Below, piece after piece: positions 27,617 through 35,686 of a stretch of DNA of 64,000 nucleotides. The position numbers were made by a program, and so were the translations under genes. The DNA is from Parvicella tangerina (lineage in GTDB: Bacteria > Bacteroidota > Bacteroidia > Flavobacteriales_D > Parvicellaceae), in the NCBI RefSeq assembly GCF_907165195.1, contig NZ_OU015584.1, positions 62,001 through 126,000 on the forward strand, given 5' to 3'. The notes under the pieces were generated by a model, which made no database searches, was not told the DNA's origin, and was given only the letters and a program-made list of their open reading frames with translations. The number at the start of each line of letters is the position of its first letter. Positions within the stretch are counted from its first letter, which is position 1.

Positions 27617-27624
27617 CAAAAGTA
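27617..27624 (-). promoter_or_regulatory. -7 box of the polymer operon
   Basis: The minus strand reads TACTTTTG, a match to TAnnTTTG, about 23 bases before the GTG start of the Wzz-like gene. No clear -33 element was found. Confidence 0.4.
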
Positions 27625-27661
27625 TGAAATATTCAGTACTGCTTAGATATTCACGGTCTTT

Positions 27662-27693
27662 TTTGATGCGTTTCTTAATTCTCAGTACATTTA
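27662..27693 (+). promoter_or_regulatory. Promoter of galE
   Basis: TTTG (27662-27665), a 20-base spacer, then TACATTTA (27686-27693) fits the Bacteroidota TTTG/TAnnTTTG layout. The box ends seven bases before the ATG, so the transcript would begin at or next to the start codon. Confidence 0.5.
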
Positions 27694-27700
27694 CGCCTGA

Positions 27701-28720
27701 ATGGAAAGCGGAAAATATATAATCGTTACTGGAGGTGCTGGATTTATTGGTTCACATACAGTAGTGTCGCTGTTAGAGAGTGGGTATTCTCCAATTATCA
27801 TTGATGACTTTAGAAACTCTAAAAAATTTATTTTAGATCGTCTCGAGGAAATTACTGGAAAATCAATTGTCTCTTTTGATTTTGATTGTTCCAATCAAGA
27901 GAAATTGAGAGAGGTTTTTTCAACGTATGAGGTTCATGGAATTATTCATTTTGCTGCTGATAAGGCTGTCGGAGAATCGGTTCTAAAGCCTCTGAAATAT
28001 TATGAAAACAATCTTCAATCGTTGGTTTCTATGCTTAAGATAAGTGAAGAGTTCTCAGTCACTAAGTTTGTTTTTAGTAGTTCATGCACTGTTTACGGAG
28101 AGCCAGACCAAGTTCCAGTTGATGAAAATGCACCCATAAAATACACGGCTTCACCTTACGGATACACGAAACAAGTATGTGAGCGAATTTGTGCCGATAC
28201 GGCTTATGCAAGCGATCACCTGCGCATTACTTTGCTGCGTTATTTTAATCCTATAGGAGCTCATCCTTCTGGGTTAATCGGAGAGTTGCCTCTAGGTGTT
28301 CCGAATAACTTAGTTCCATTTGTTACACAAACTGCTATTGGTATCCGTCAAGAATTGACCGTTTTTGGAGATGACTATCCAACAACGGATGGAACTTGCA
28401 TTAGAGATTATATCCATGTTTGCGATTTGGCTGATGCCCATGTAAGAGCACTGGAAAGTAATTCAGATGAAGAGGTGAGCATTTACAATGTTGGAACAGG
28501 GGTTGGTTCTACCGTTCTTGAGGTTGTTAACACCTTTGAAGAAGTCAATGGAGTTAAAGTTAAGCACAAAATAGGTCCTCGAAGAGAAGGTGACGCAGCT
28601 CAAGTTTATGCTGATAATAAAAAGATCACAGAGGCGCTGCACTGGAAAGCGAAATATACGCTATCTGATGCGCTTAAACATGCTTGGAATTGGCAAAAGA
28701 ATTTGGATGAGAGTAGATAG
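27701..28720 (+). CDS. galE: UDP-glucose 4-epimerase
   Basis: 339 residues, an extended short-chain dehydrogenase. The NAD-binding motif is TGGAGFIGSH (about 10-19); the catalytic set is SSSCTVYGE plus YGYTK (YxxxK); NVGTG and RREGD are present in the C-terminal half. It interconverts UDP-glucose and UDP-galactose (and possibly the N-acetyl forms), supplying sugars to the neighbouring polymer operon. Its last 14 bases overlap the start of the next gene. Confidence 0.93.
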   Translation: MESGKYIIVTGGAGFIGSHTVVSLLESGYSPIIIDDFRNSKKFILDRLEEITGKSIVSFDFDCSNQEKLREVFSTYEVHGIIHFAADKAVGESVLKPLKYYENNLQSLVSMLKISEEFSVTKFVFSSSCTVYGEPDQVPVDENAPIKYTASPYGYTKQVCERICADTAYASDHLRITLLRYFNPIGAHPSGLIGELPLGVPNNLVPFVTQTAIGIRQELTVFGDDYPTTDGTCIRDYIHVCDLADAHVRALESNSDEEVSIYNVGTGVGSTVLEVVNTFEEVNGVKVKHKIGPRREGDAAQVYADNKKITEALHWKAKYTLSDALKHAWNWQKNLDESR

Positions 28721-29426
28721 GCTAATCATATTATTCGTGATCACTTTGGGCTCGACTTCTTTGTGCGCACAAGGGTTGTTTAAGTACTTTAAATGGACAG
28801 CTTACAGTGATGGCCCCGAGAAGATGGATCATTTGGTAGTTGATCTGAATCACGATCGTTTTCAGAGTTTACCAGAAGGAATAACCCAGAGTTATTTTAG
28901 TGTTGGTGTGGATGTTCAACTGTTTCATGATCACCCGATCAATAAAAAAGGAACAGTCGCGTGGGCACTTGGCCTTGGTTTTAGTGGAATGAATGTGCAC
29001 CATAATGGTCAGTTGGTTTACCGGGTTGAAGACGATAACGTAACAACTGAACTGATACCTTTTCCCGATGGATTATCAATAAAAAAGAATAAAATCAACT
29101 TAAATTATTTAGAGCTACCATTTGAATTGCGTTTCAGAACAATGAATCAGAGTGTAGAAGAGAGGAATGTAGCTAACTTCAGATTTTATGTAGGCTTTAA
29201 GGGCGGGGTATTAGTCAATTCACATACCAAATACAAAGACGATGAGACAAAGATTAAAGTGTATGATATTGACAACTTATTGATGTATCGGTATGGTCCA
29301 ACCTTAAGGATTGGGTTTAAAAAGCTAAGTTTTCATGCCTTCTATTCGCTTACCTCAATATTTGAGACGGGCAGAGGTCCTGAATTATATCCTTTTTCGA
29401 TCGGATTAAGTTGGATAAGACTTTAA
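28707..29426 (+). CDS. Exported beta-barrel protein of unknown function
   Basis: 239 residues from the ATG at 28707, placed directly before a signal peptide ([18 protein letters not shown]); longer in-frame starts run antiparallel to no known motif and lie wholly inside galE. The mature part has alternating aromatic and glycine residues ([43 protein letters not shown]) and ends IGLSWIRL, like small outer-membrane barrels of the PorT/OmpA-like type. It overlaps galE at its start and queG at its end, suggesting one transcript. Confidence 0.7.
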   Translation: MRVDRLIILFVITLGSTSLCAQGLFKYFKWTAYSDGPEKMDHLVVDLNHDRFQSLPEGITQSYFSVGVDVQLFHDHPINKKGTVAWALGLGFSGMNVHHNGQLVYRVEDDNVTTELIPFPDGLSIKKNKINLNYLELPFELRFRTMNQSVEERNVANFRFYVGFKGGVLVNSHTKYKDDETKIKVYDIDNLLMYRYGPTLRIGFKKLSFHAFYSLTSIFETGRGPELYPFSIGLSWIRL

Positions 29427-30358
29427 CAGCCTTGCGAAGCGTTAATTATAAAACTCGTATCCGTTCCAAAGCCCAAGAGTTGGGCTTCTCTTTTGTTGGC
29501 TTTTCAAAGGCAGAATTTCTGGATGAAGAGGCGTTAAAATTAGAAAAATGGTTGAGTAATGGCTTTCATGGGGAGATGAAATACATGGAGAACCATTTTG
29601 AAAAGCGTATAGATCCAAGAAAGTTGGTCGAGGGAACGAAAACCGTAATTAGTTTATTATTTAATTACTATACCACTGAAAAGCAGACAGACCCTGAAGC
29701 TCCTAAGATATCGAGTTATGCTTATGGTAAGGACTATCATCATGTTGTGAAACAAAGGCTAAAGTCATTGTTCGTCTGGATGCAGGAAGAGATTGGTGAG
29801 ATCAGCGGCAGGTATTTTGTTGACTCCGCACCAGTTTTGGATAAAGTATGGGCTGAGCGAAGTGGTCTGGGATGGATCGGGAAACACACTAACCTGATCA
29901 ATAAAAACCAAGGGTCTTATTTTTTCATCGCTGAACTATTAGTTGACCTTGAAATAGCGCCAGATGGGCCAATTAAAGATTATTGTGGTACTTGTACAAA
30001 ATGCATAGATGCCTGTCCCACAGGAGCAATTATTCAACCTTACGTAGTAGACGGAAGTAAGTGTATTTCTTACTTTACGATTGAGCTAAAAGATGCTATT
30101 CCACAGGAAATGAAAGGCCAGTTTGATAATTGGATGTTTGGTTGTGATATATGCCAGGAAGTTTGTCCTTGGAATCGTTTTTCTCTGACACACAATGAGC
30201 CTGACTTTAAACCTCACCCTGATCTTTTATCCATGACAAAGAAAGATTGGAATGAACTGACAAAAGAAAAGTTTCAAGAGGTATTTCAAAGATCAGCAGT
30301 TAAACGAACGAAATACGAAGGGCTGATGAGAAACATTAAGTTTTTAGGTAATTCGTAG
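29411..30358 (+). CDS. queG: Epoxyqueuosine reductase
   Basis: 315 residues. It has the QueG N-terminal domain (DUF1730) and two ferredoxin-type clusters: [15 protein letters not shown] (about residues 194-208) and [13 protein letters not shown]. The enzyme reduces epoxyqueuosine to queuosine in tRNA, using cobalamin and two 4Fe-4S clusters. The start is TTG at 29411, overlapping the previous gene by 16 bases; no ATG occurs near the N-terminus. E. coli QueG is longer (about 379 residues) because of C-terminal repeats absent here, which is common in this phylum. Confidence 0.9.
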   Translation: MDKTLTALRSVNYKTRIRSKAQELGFSFVGFSKAEFLDEEALKLEKWLSNGFHGEMKYMENHFEKRIDPRKLVEGTKTVISLLFNYYTTEKQTDPEAPKISSYAYGKDYHHVVKQRLKSLFVWMQEEIGEISGRYFVDSAPVLDKVWAERSGLGWIGKHTNLINKNQGSYFFIAELLVDLEIAPDGPIKDYCGTCTKCIDACPTGAIIQPYVVDGSKCISYFTIELKDAIPQEMKGQFDNWMFGCDICQEVCPWNRFSLTHNEPDFKPHPDLLSMTKKDWNELTKEKFQEVFQRSAVKRTKYEGLMRNIKFLGNS

Positions 30359-30360
30359 AA

Positions 30361-30711
30361 CTATTCTTCAACAATTACGGCTACATGGCTCACATCCCCT
30401 TCCAGTGGAGGATTGATCTTTCTAATCTCAACCCTCGATTTATCAAGTATAGAAAACGCATTCTTCATGCGATTCGTAATTCGATAGGCAACGGTTTCAA
30501 TGAGTTTTGAAGGTTTTGCCATTTCTTCCTCGACAATCCGATTCACATCAACATAATTGATCGTTAGATTAAGGTCATCGTCTTTTGCAGAGGGCTTAAA
30601 GTTGCACCACAAATCAATATCTACTTCAAAATGTCCGCCAATTAATGCTTCTTCTTGAAGACATCCATGATAGGAATAGCAGCGTATTCCTTTTACCTGA
30701 ATGAGATTCAT
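30361..30711 (-). CDS. folB: Dihydroneopterin aldolase
   Basis: 116 residues, full length for FolB. Key parts are GIRCYSYHGCLQEEALIGG (N-terminal, with the substrate-contacting residues), NYVDVNRIV, ETVAYRI (Glu of the pterin anchor) and RKINPPL. It cleaves 7,8-dihydroneopterin in folate synthesis. Its start overlaps the stop of the upstream crotonase gene by one base. It is convergent with queG, with a 2-base gap. Confidence 0.9.
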   Translation of the reverse strand: MNLIQVKGIRCYSYHGCLQEEALIGGHFEVDIDLWCNFKPSAKDDDLNLTINYVDVNRIVEEEMAKPSKLIETVAYRITNRMKNAFSILDKSRVEIRKINPPLEGDVSHVAVIVEE

Positions 30712-31493
30712 TATTCGCCAGTAAAAGTTGGTTTTCTTTTTTCTACAAATGCAGTGGTTCCCTCCTTGAAATCAGCTGTTCCAAAACATTTTCCAAACTC
30801 AGAAATCTCGGCTTTAAACCCATCAATACCATCCTTATACTGTGCGTTTACCGCTGCAATGGCCGCAGAAATTGCTCTCGGTGAGTTTCTTGTAATTTTT
30901 TCTGCAATTTTCTCGCATGTTCCCATAAGGTCGGCTTGTGCAACTACATCATTCACTAATCCCCAGGACTTGGCTTCGTCAGCACCGATCATTCCAGCGG
31001 TCATGATCATTTCATTAGCTTTGCCCTTTCCTACCAATTGAGGTAATCTTTGAGTTCCTCCGTACCCTGGAATAACACCCAATGAAACCTCTGGAAGACC
31101 TAGCTTTGCATTATCGCTGGCAATTCTAAAATGACAAGACATTGCCAATTCGAGTCCACCGCCTAAAGCAAATCCATTAACAGCGGCAATGACAGGCGTG
31201 CTCAGGTTCTCAACAAGGTTGAACAACTTAGTATGCCCCTCGGCAGACAATAGCTTACCTTCTTCAACCGAGAAGTTGGCGAATTCTTTGATATCTGCAC
31301 CTGCAACAAACGCTTTTTCTCCAGATCCAGTTAGAATAATTACTCGGATCGCTGAATCTTCTTCTGCTGCTTCTAATGCCTGACTTAGTTCCTCAATGGT
31401 AACCTTGTTCAACGCATTTAATTGCGAAGGACGGTTAATAGTGATGTATTGAATGTGGTCTTTTTGCTCAACTAATATGTTCTCGTAGTTCAT
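30711..31493 (-). CDS. Enoyl-CoA hydratase (crotonase family)
   Basis: 260 residues from the ATG at 31493 (MNYENILVEQ); an ATG at 31526 would add 11 atypical residues. Crotonase signatures: the CoA oxyanion hole FVAGADIKEF and NGFALGGGLELAMSCHFRI, and the second acidic residue in LPEVSLGVIPGYGGTQRL. Both glutamates of true hydratases are present, supporting 2-enoyl-CoA hydration. It lies next to folB but shares no obvious pathway with it. It could serve phenylacetate or fatty-acid beta-oxidation; the paa genes lie 25 kb away in this window. Confidence 0.87.
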   Translation of the reverse strand: MNYENILVEQKDHIQYITINRPSQLNALNKVTIEELSQALEAAEEDSAIRVIILTGSGEKAFVAGADIKEFANFSVEEGKLLSAEGHTKLFNLVENLSTPVIAAVNGFALGGGLELAMSCHFRIASDNAKLGLPEVSLGVIPGYGGTQRLPQLVGKGKANEMIMTAGMIGADEAKSWGLVNDVVAQADLMGTCEKIAEKITRNSPRAISAAIAAVNAQYKDGIDGFKAEISEFGKCFGTADFKEGTTAFVEKRKPTFTGE

Positions 31494-31541
31494 AATGTCT
31501 TTGTTTGAACACAAAGGTATAAGCATAAATGAAATGTGAGG

Positions 31542-31847
31542 CTATTTTTTTCTAAACAACCTGCCTATTAATAGCCCTAACACCATTGGTATCAGGAAAA
31601 CAACTATGAATGCGGTGATATACCCAACGGCATCTAATGAATATTCAAAGCATTGATCATAATCATCCAGGTACATCAATGAGATCATTTCCTTTGGTGT
31701 GTCTCCTTGACAGTAATCAGGGTCTGCAGTTGCACTCACAGTTGATGAGGCTGAGAAGAAGTCGGCATGACTGTTTGTTAAAAGCATATAAGTAGCAGCA
31801 GCCAGTACGATACCGATAACAACCCCAATAATTAGATGTTTTTTCAT
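31542..31847 (-). CDS. Small membrane protein of unknown function
   Basis: 101 residues with two membrane helices (about 5-23 and 74-94) joined by a polar loop containing two cysteines (DPDYCQ and YDQCFEY), ending in a basic GRLFRKK. I do not recognise a family. It follows the 891-residue secreted protein gene by seven bases and may be co-transcribed with it. Confidence 0.6.
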   Translation of the reverse strand: MKKHLIIGVVIGIVLAAATYMLLTNSHADFFSASSTVSATADPDYCQGDTPKEMISLMYLDDYDQCFEYSLDAVGYITAFIVVFLIPMVLGLLIGRLFRKK

Positions 31848-31854
31848 TCGTGTA

Positions 31855-34530
31855 TTATTTAGTAATTAGGATTTTTTTGCTAAAGAGTTGATTTTCAGAG
31901 CTGGCAGTAACAAAGTAGGTTCCTGCTGGAAGATGCTGGTCAAGACTTATTGCAATGATCTCATTATCATTTTCGATTACCTTCACCTTTGAGAAATGCT
32001 CAGCGCCCATTATATCCCTTACAACAATCAGAATTTCTTGCCCTTTGAAGTTCTGTAAACTTAGCTTTAAGTCTTCTTTTTGGGCAGGGTTTGGATAAAC
32101 ATCCATGTTTGGATCTGCGCCAGAGGGAAAGTCAAAGTTGACCACAACTACATTAGAGTAATGACTCGTGCCATCAAAGTCTACTTGACTCAGGCGGTAG
32201 TATGAAATTCCATCAAGAGGAGAAAGGTCTGCCTCCATATAGTCAATAACAGTTGTCGAGTTTCCTGCCCCCTTAACAGTTAATATTGTCTCAAAATGCT
32301 CACCGTCTGCTGAACGCTGTACCTCAAAATAATCGTTGTTAACTTCTGAAGCAGTGGTCCAGAATAGGTGAACAGACTTGTCGAAGATTTCAGCTTCAAA
32401 CTGAGTCAGTTCGACAGGAAGAGGAGCTTGATTAATGTTAACCGTTCCGATAGTAAAAAAACGAGAACCAACTGGAAAGTCTACATCGAACTCAACAATA
32501 TCCGTACTGTTGTTGTAACTGGTAGGAGCAACTACATTTGAGCCTGTGGCAAAATTTATGGCAAAGTAGGAGTGAATTTGATGTTGCTGCGTTTGAGTAA
32601 GCGTACCTTCATATACGGCAATTTCAGCAATTTCGCCAGCAAAATACGACCCTCCTCCAGAGCTCCCAATAGCGAATGTTGATCCATTCCCAGAAAAACC
32701 GCTATATCCATTGTCTGAAGTTAAGGAGTTGCCGTCTCGCATAATCTCATGCGCATTACCTTCAGGAGATGAAACGGAGGTGCTGGCATTAAAAGTCCAA
32801 AGAAAGTCTTCTCCAGTACTTCCTCCCCAAGCAGCACTAATCCTATTACCAGACCCACAACAAGGTCCGGCATCAAAATAAACATCGTTATCTGTCCAGG
32901 GCAGGTGTGCACTGAATCTACCATTAGTACCAGCAGTTGTCTCACGAAAGACCACATTTGTTTTGATCGTTCCTGTTTCTGCCACCAAGTAGACGTTTAC
33001 ATCACTTACCGCATTTGTTTTCCAGATGGAAGTAGCTGAGATCAACTCTTCATTTGTTCCGTTGAAAGAGAGAGTTGGATTATAATTTAAACCTGACTGA
33101 ATAAGTTCGGGTCCTGTGGCTGTGCTAAGGTCATTACTATATCCACCATTGTCAGACCAAGCCGTAACGTTACTTGTTCCAGTAACTCCGCTGTTAGCTT
33201 TTAACCAGATTTTTAGGTCTGCTATGACTCCTCCAGGGTAAGGAGCAATGTTGTCTGTTGCAAAAGTAAAATAATCGCCATCTGAAAAGTTGACCCCAGT
33301 AAATGTCAAAGTATCACCATTTATAGTTGCTCCTGTTGTGTGCGCAACAGCGCCACTAGTAAAATCATTATCGCTTCCATCAATTATAAGCGCATAGTCT
33401 GCCGCATTTCCAGTATTTGACCAGGCACCACCTAGGAGAAAACTCACCGAAACAGTTCCTGGAGCGCCAGTGATATCTACTCGCCAGGTTCTCTGGGAAA
33501 TGTAGTTATAGCTAGGGTGAGCACCAGAAGTACTGACCGCAAGATTGCCGTCATCATTTCCCCAAACCAAAAAGTCGTTATCACTTGCAAAGGCACCTCC
33601 TTTGTCCATTATTACCTTGGCATCAGAATTAATGCTCGTTGATTTTCGCTGATCCAATGCTGAGTTATCATCCCTACCAATTCCAGCTATGTCATTATCA
33701 TAGGCATCGTGTGAGCCAGCTGCCTGAGATGCGTAAATATTTGTTCCTGAAGAATTGACATAAGCTTGTGCAGTTGTCTGATCTAACGTTATTCCGTATT
33801 TTATTCCTAAGTAGGAGTGGATTCTACTTAAAGCTGCAGCAGAAGGAGTTCCATTATACACGATAATCTCTGCAATATCACCGTGATGTGACCCACCACC
33901 AGAACCTCCAATATAAAAATTATTGTTGTTTCCTGTTCCTGAATCATTGTTGTTGCTAGTACCTATGGTTAATCCATCTCTCCAAATGGACTTTCTCGTT
34001 CCGGATGGTGTTGAGGTTGAAGTGCTTGTTCCGAATGTCCATAAGTGATACTGACCTGCAGTTGTTCCCCAATTTGTGCTAATACGTGATGAACCACAGC
34101 AAGTTCCAAGGTCAAAATAAACATTATCATCTCCCCATGGAAGGTGGGCACCAAAACGATCTCCTCCACTTAAAGATTCCCAAAAAACAGTTTGATTTTG
34201 CACGGTATTGGTTTTATTAATTATAAAAACCCATGCATCCGTAAACGTAGAAGCACCAAATATACCGTTGGTGACTTGAAGAACCTGCGAAGAACCATCA
34301 AAAGACAGGCTTGAGTTAAAGTTGATATCGTTGCTGAGAACATCAGGACCTGACCCTGATGTTGCGTTAAATCCGTTCCCGCTTTGGTCATTCCAGATAG
34401 TGACAGGATTGCCAGTTACCCCAGCATCCGCTTTGAGCCAGAGTTGCAAACTTGAGGAAACCCCTCCAGGACTTTGCGCAATGAAAACAGAAGAGATTGA
34501 AAGGAAAAGAAAAGATAAAATTTGTTTCAT
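31855..34530 (-). CDS. Secreted protein with duplicated LamG-like domains and type IX sorting tail
   Basis: 891 residues. A signal peptide (1-18) is followed by a LamG/concanavalin-like domain (about 27-250; LQLWLKADAGVTG, FGAHLPWGDDNVYFDLGTCC), a DUF8202-like stretch (about 250-420), a second LamG-like copy (about 440-670; LKIWLKANSGVTG, FSAHLPWTDNDVYFDAGPCC), an FN3-like domain (LPVELTQFEAEIFDKSVHLF) and a C-terminal type A sorting domain (about 815-891; YPNPAQ, GTYFV, KKILITK). It should cross the outer membrane through the type IX system and be anchored or released at the surface. The internal repeat is clear by eye. Ligand unknown; adhesion or carbohydrate binding is plausible. Confidence 0.85.
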   Translation of the reverse strand: MKQILSFLFLSISSVFIAQSPGGVSSSLQLWLKADAGVTGNPVTIWNDQSGNGFNATSGSGPDVLSNDINFNSSLSFDGSSQVLQVTNGIFGASTFTDAWVFIINKTNTVQNQTVFWESLSGGDRFGAHLPWGDDNVYFDLGTCCGSSRISTNWGTTAGQYHLWTFGTSTSTSTPSGTRKSIWRDGLTIGTSNNNDSGTGNNNNFYIGGSGGGSHHGDIAEIIVYNGTPSAAALSRIHSYLGIKYGITLDQTTAQAYVNSSGTNIYASQAAGSHDAYDNDIAGIGRDDNSALDQRKSTSINSDAKVIMDKGGAFASDNDFLVWGNDDGNLAVSTSGAHPSYNYISQRTWRVDITGAPGTVSVSFLLGGAWSNTGNAADYALIIDGSDNDFTSGAVAHTTGATINGDTLTFTGVNFSDGDYFTFATDNIAPYPGGVIADLKIWLKANSGVTGTSNVTAWSDNGGYSNDLSTATGPELIQSGLNYNPTLSFNGTNEELISATSIWKTNAVSDVNVYLVAETGTIKTNVVFRETTAGTNGRFSAHLPWTDNDVYFDAGPCCGSGNRISAAWGGSTGEDFLWTFNASTSVSSPEGNAHEIMRDGNSLTSDNGYSGFSGNGSTFAIGSSGGGSYFAGEIAEIAVYEGTLTQTQQHQIHSYFAINFATGSNVVAPTSYNNSTDIVEFDVDFPVGSRFFTIGTVNINQAPLPVELTQFEAEIFDKSVHLFWTTASEVNNDYFEVQRSADGEHFETILTVKGAGNSTTVIDYMEADLSPLDGISYYRLSQVDFDGTSHYSNVVVVNFDFPSGADPNMDVYPNPAQKEDLKLSLQNFKGQEILIVVRDIMGAEHFSKVKVIENDNEIIAISLDQHLPAGTYFVTASSENQLFSKKILITK

Positions 34531-34833
34531 GGTAGGTAGGTTGTGCAGTCAAATATAAGAAACTTCACTCAAGCGTGAAAATCGGTGAACGGTTATTGCA
34601 AACATGAGTTCACTAGAGAAACGTGTTTTTGACCAAGAATTGAATCTCATGGATAAAATGAGGACCCCATAATCTCGATGAAGCTTTCATTTTGAAAAAC
34701 ATATCGTCAAAACGAAAAACCTGAAGCGTTGTTCGCATACAGGATTCATTTATAACTAGCAGATTAGCAATAAAATACAAAACTCTTTCATTGAAGGGCT
34801 GATTTTTGAAGGTGAAAGAAAAAACCTTTATCC
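34531..34833. other. 303-base spacer before the phosphorelay locus
   Basis: The left end holds the promoter of the leftward secreted-protein gene: on the minus strand TATATTTG at 34550-34557, with TTTTC 19 bases upstream. A minor inverted repeat CTCAT/ATGAG lies near 34648-34664. I see no convincing gene, RNA or sigma-54 site in the remainder, and the promoter of the receiver gene at 34834 was not recognised. Confidence 0.5.
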
Positions 34834-35253
34834 ATGCCTTTAAACAATAACTATATCGTAAAAATTGCCGTTTTGGATGATAGTACATTCTATACGTCAA
34901 TACTTAAAAGACAAATTGAAAATACGTTGTACCACATTTCATCTGATAAGGCAATTGACTTTAGTTTATCAGTCTATACTCATACCAACGACTTTTTGCA
35001 GAGCATTCCGTCTAAGCATGATATTCTTTTTCTCGATTTCTATTTGGATGATGGTCAGAGTGCGTTAAGTGTACTGGACCGTATTGACCCGTTTAAAAAT
35101 GACATCAAAGTTGCTATGGTGTCGCAATATGAGAATCAATATACTGTGGATAAAGCTATTGCCAAAGGCGCCATGACGTTTATTCAAAAAGACAAGGATC
35201 TGCTAATCAAAGCAAGCGACTTTGTAGACTATATCGTTCGTTCTTATTTCTAA
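34834..35253 (+). CDS. Single-domain response regulator receiver
   Basis: 139 residues, a CheY-like receiver with all expected residues: acidic pair in AVLDDSTF, phospho-acceptor Asp68 in LFLDFYLDD, Ser in VAMVSQYEN and Lys in FIQKDKD. There is no output domain. It opens the locus encoding a degenerate receiver, a hybrid kinase and an NtrC-type regulator, and resembles the receiver at 39633-40061 (shared LDFYL and MVS). Likely a phosphate shuttle or sink in this relay. Confidence 0.8.
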   Translation: MPLNNNYIVKIAVLDDSTFYTSILKRQIENTLYHISSDKAIDFSLSVYTHTNDFLQSIPSKHDILFLDFYLDDGQSALSVLDRIDPFKNDIKVAMVSQYENQYTVDKAIAKGAMTFIQKDKDLLIKASDFVDYIVRSYF

Positions 35254-35260
35254 TAGCAAA

Positions 35261-35686
35261 ATGAAAATTGTTTGTCCATATCGTGTTCTGTTTGTGAGCA
35301 AATACCTGAATCTCAACACCAGAGTCAAAGCATTGCTGAGTAATGAGTTATCGCATCAAAATGTCGAAACAGTTTGTTATACCAATCTTGATTTTTTTCA
35401 CAAAGGGTTCTACATCAATTATGATTTGGCATTTATAGATGTGTCATCTTTAACTACCTCTCAATTTGTAAAACTCAATGCCTTGCACAAAAATTGGCAT
35501 TTTTTGAGATTGATATTATTGGTCGAAAGAGCTTCAGCCAGTAAATTATCCGTATTTTTTGAGAAACTGCAAGACAATTGCGTGAAGAATGAGTTCGAAT
35601 ACCTTACCATTGATAATTACTCGAATGAGTTACTTGGTTTGGCTTGTCTAAATTATTGTAAAGAATCATTAAATTTATTGAAATGA
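35261..35686 (+). CDS. Degenerate receiver-like protein
   Basis: 141 residues. The predicted fold follows a receiver: strand RVLFVSKYL, then LAFIDVSS with Asp60 where the phospho-acceptor would be, then LRLILLVERAS. The N-terminal acidic pair is replaced by Ser-Lys and the conserved C-terminal Lys is not apparent, so phosphorylation is doubtful. It lies 7 bases after a true receiver and overlaps the hybrid kinase gene by four bases, which couples its translation to the kinase. It could be a kinase-binding adaptor. The assignment is tentative. Confidence 0.55.
   Translation: MKIVCPYRVLFVSKYLNLNTRVKALLSNELSHQNVETVCYTNLDFFHKGFYINYDLAFIDVSSLTTSQFVKLNALHKNWHFLRLILLVERASASKLSVFFEKLQDNCVKNEFEYLTIDNYSNELLGLACLNYCKESLNLLK

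Noticed and set aside
28590-28706. Longer N-terminus for the barrel protein after galE
   Set aside because: The extra 39 residues lie entirely in galE and precede a clear signal peptide at 28707.
31494-31526. Longer N-terminus for the crotonase
   Set aside because: The 11 extra residues are atypical; the family begins near MNYENILVEQ.
34613-34900. 95-codon open frame on the minus strand across the spacer before the phosphorelay locus
   Set aside because: It overlaps the true receiver gene start by 67 bases, has no recognisable motif or signal, and its composition looks like chance.
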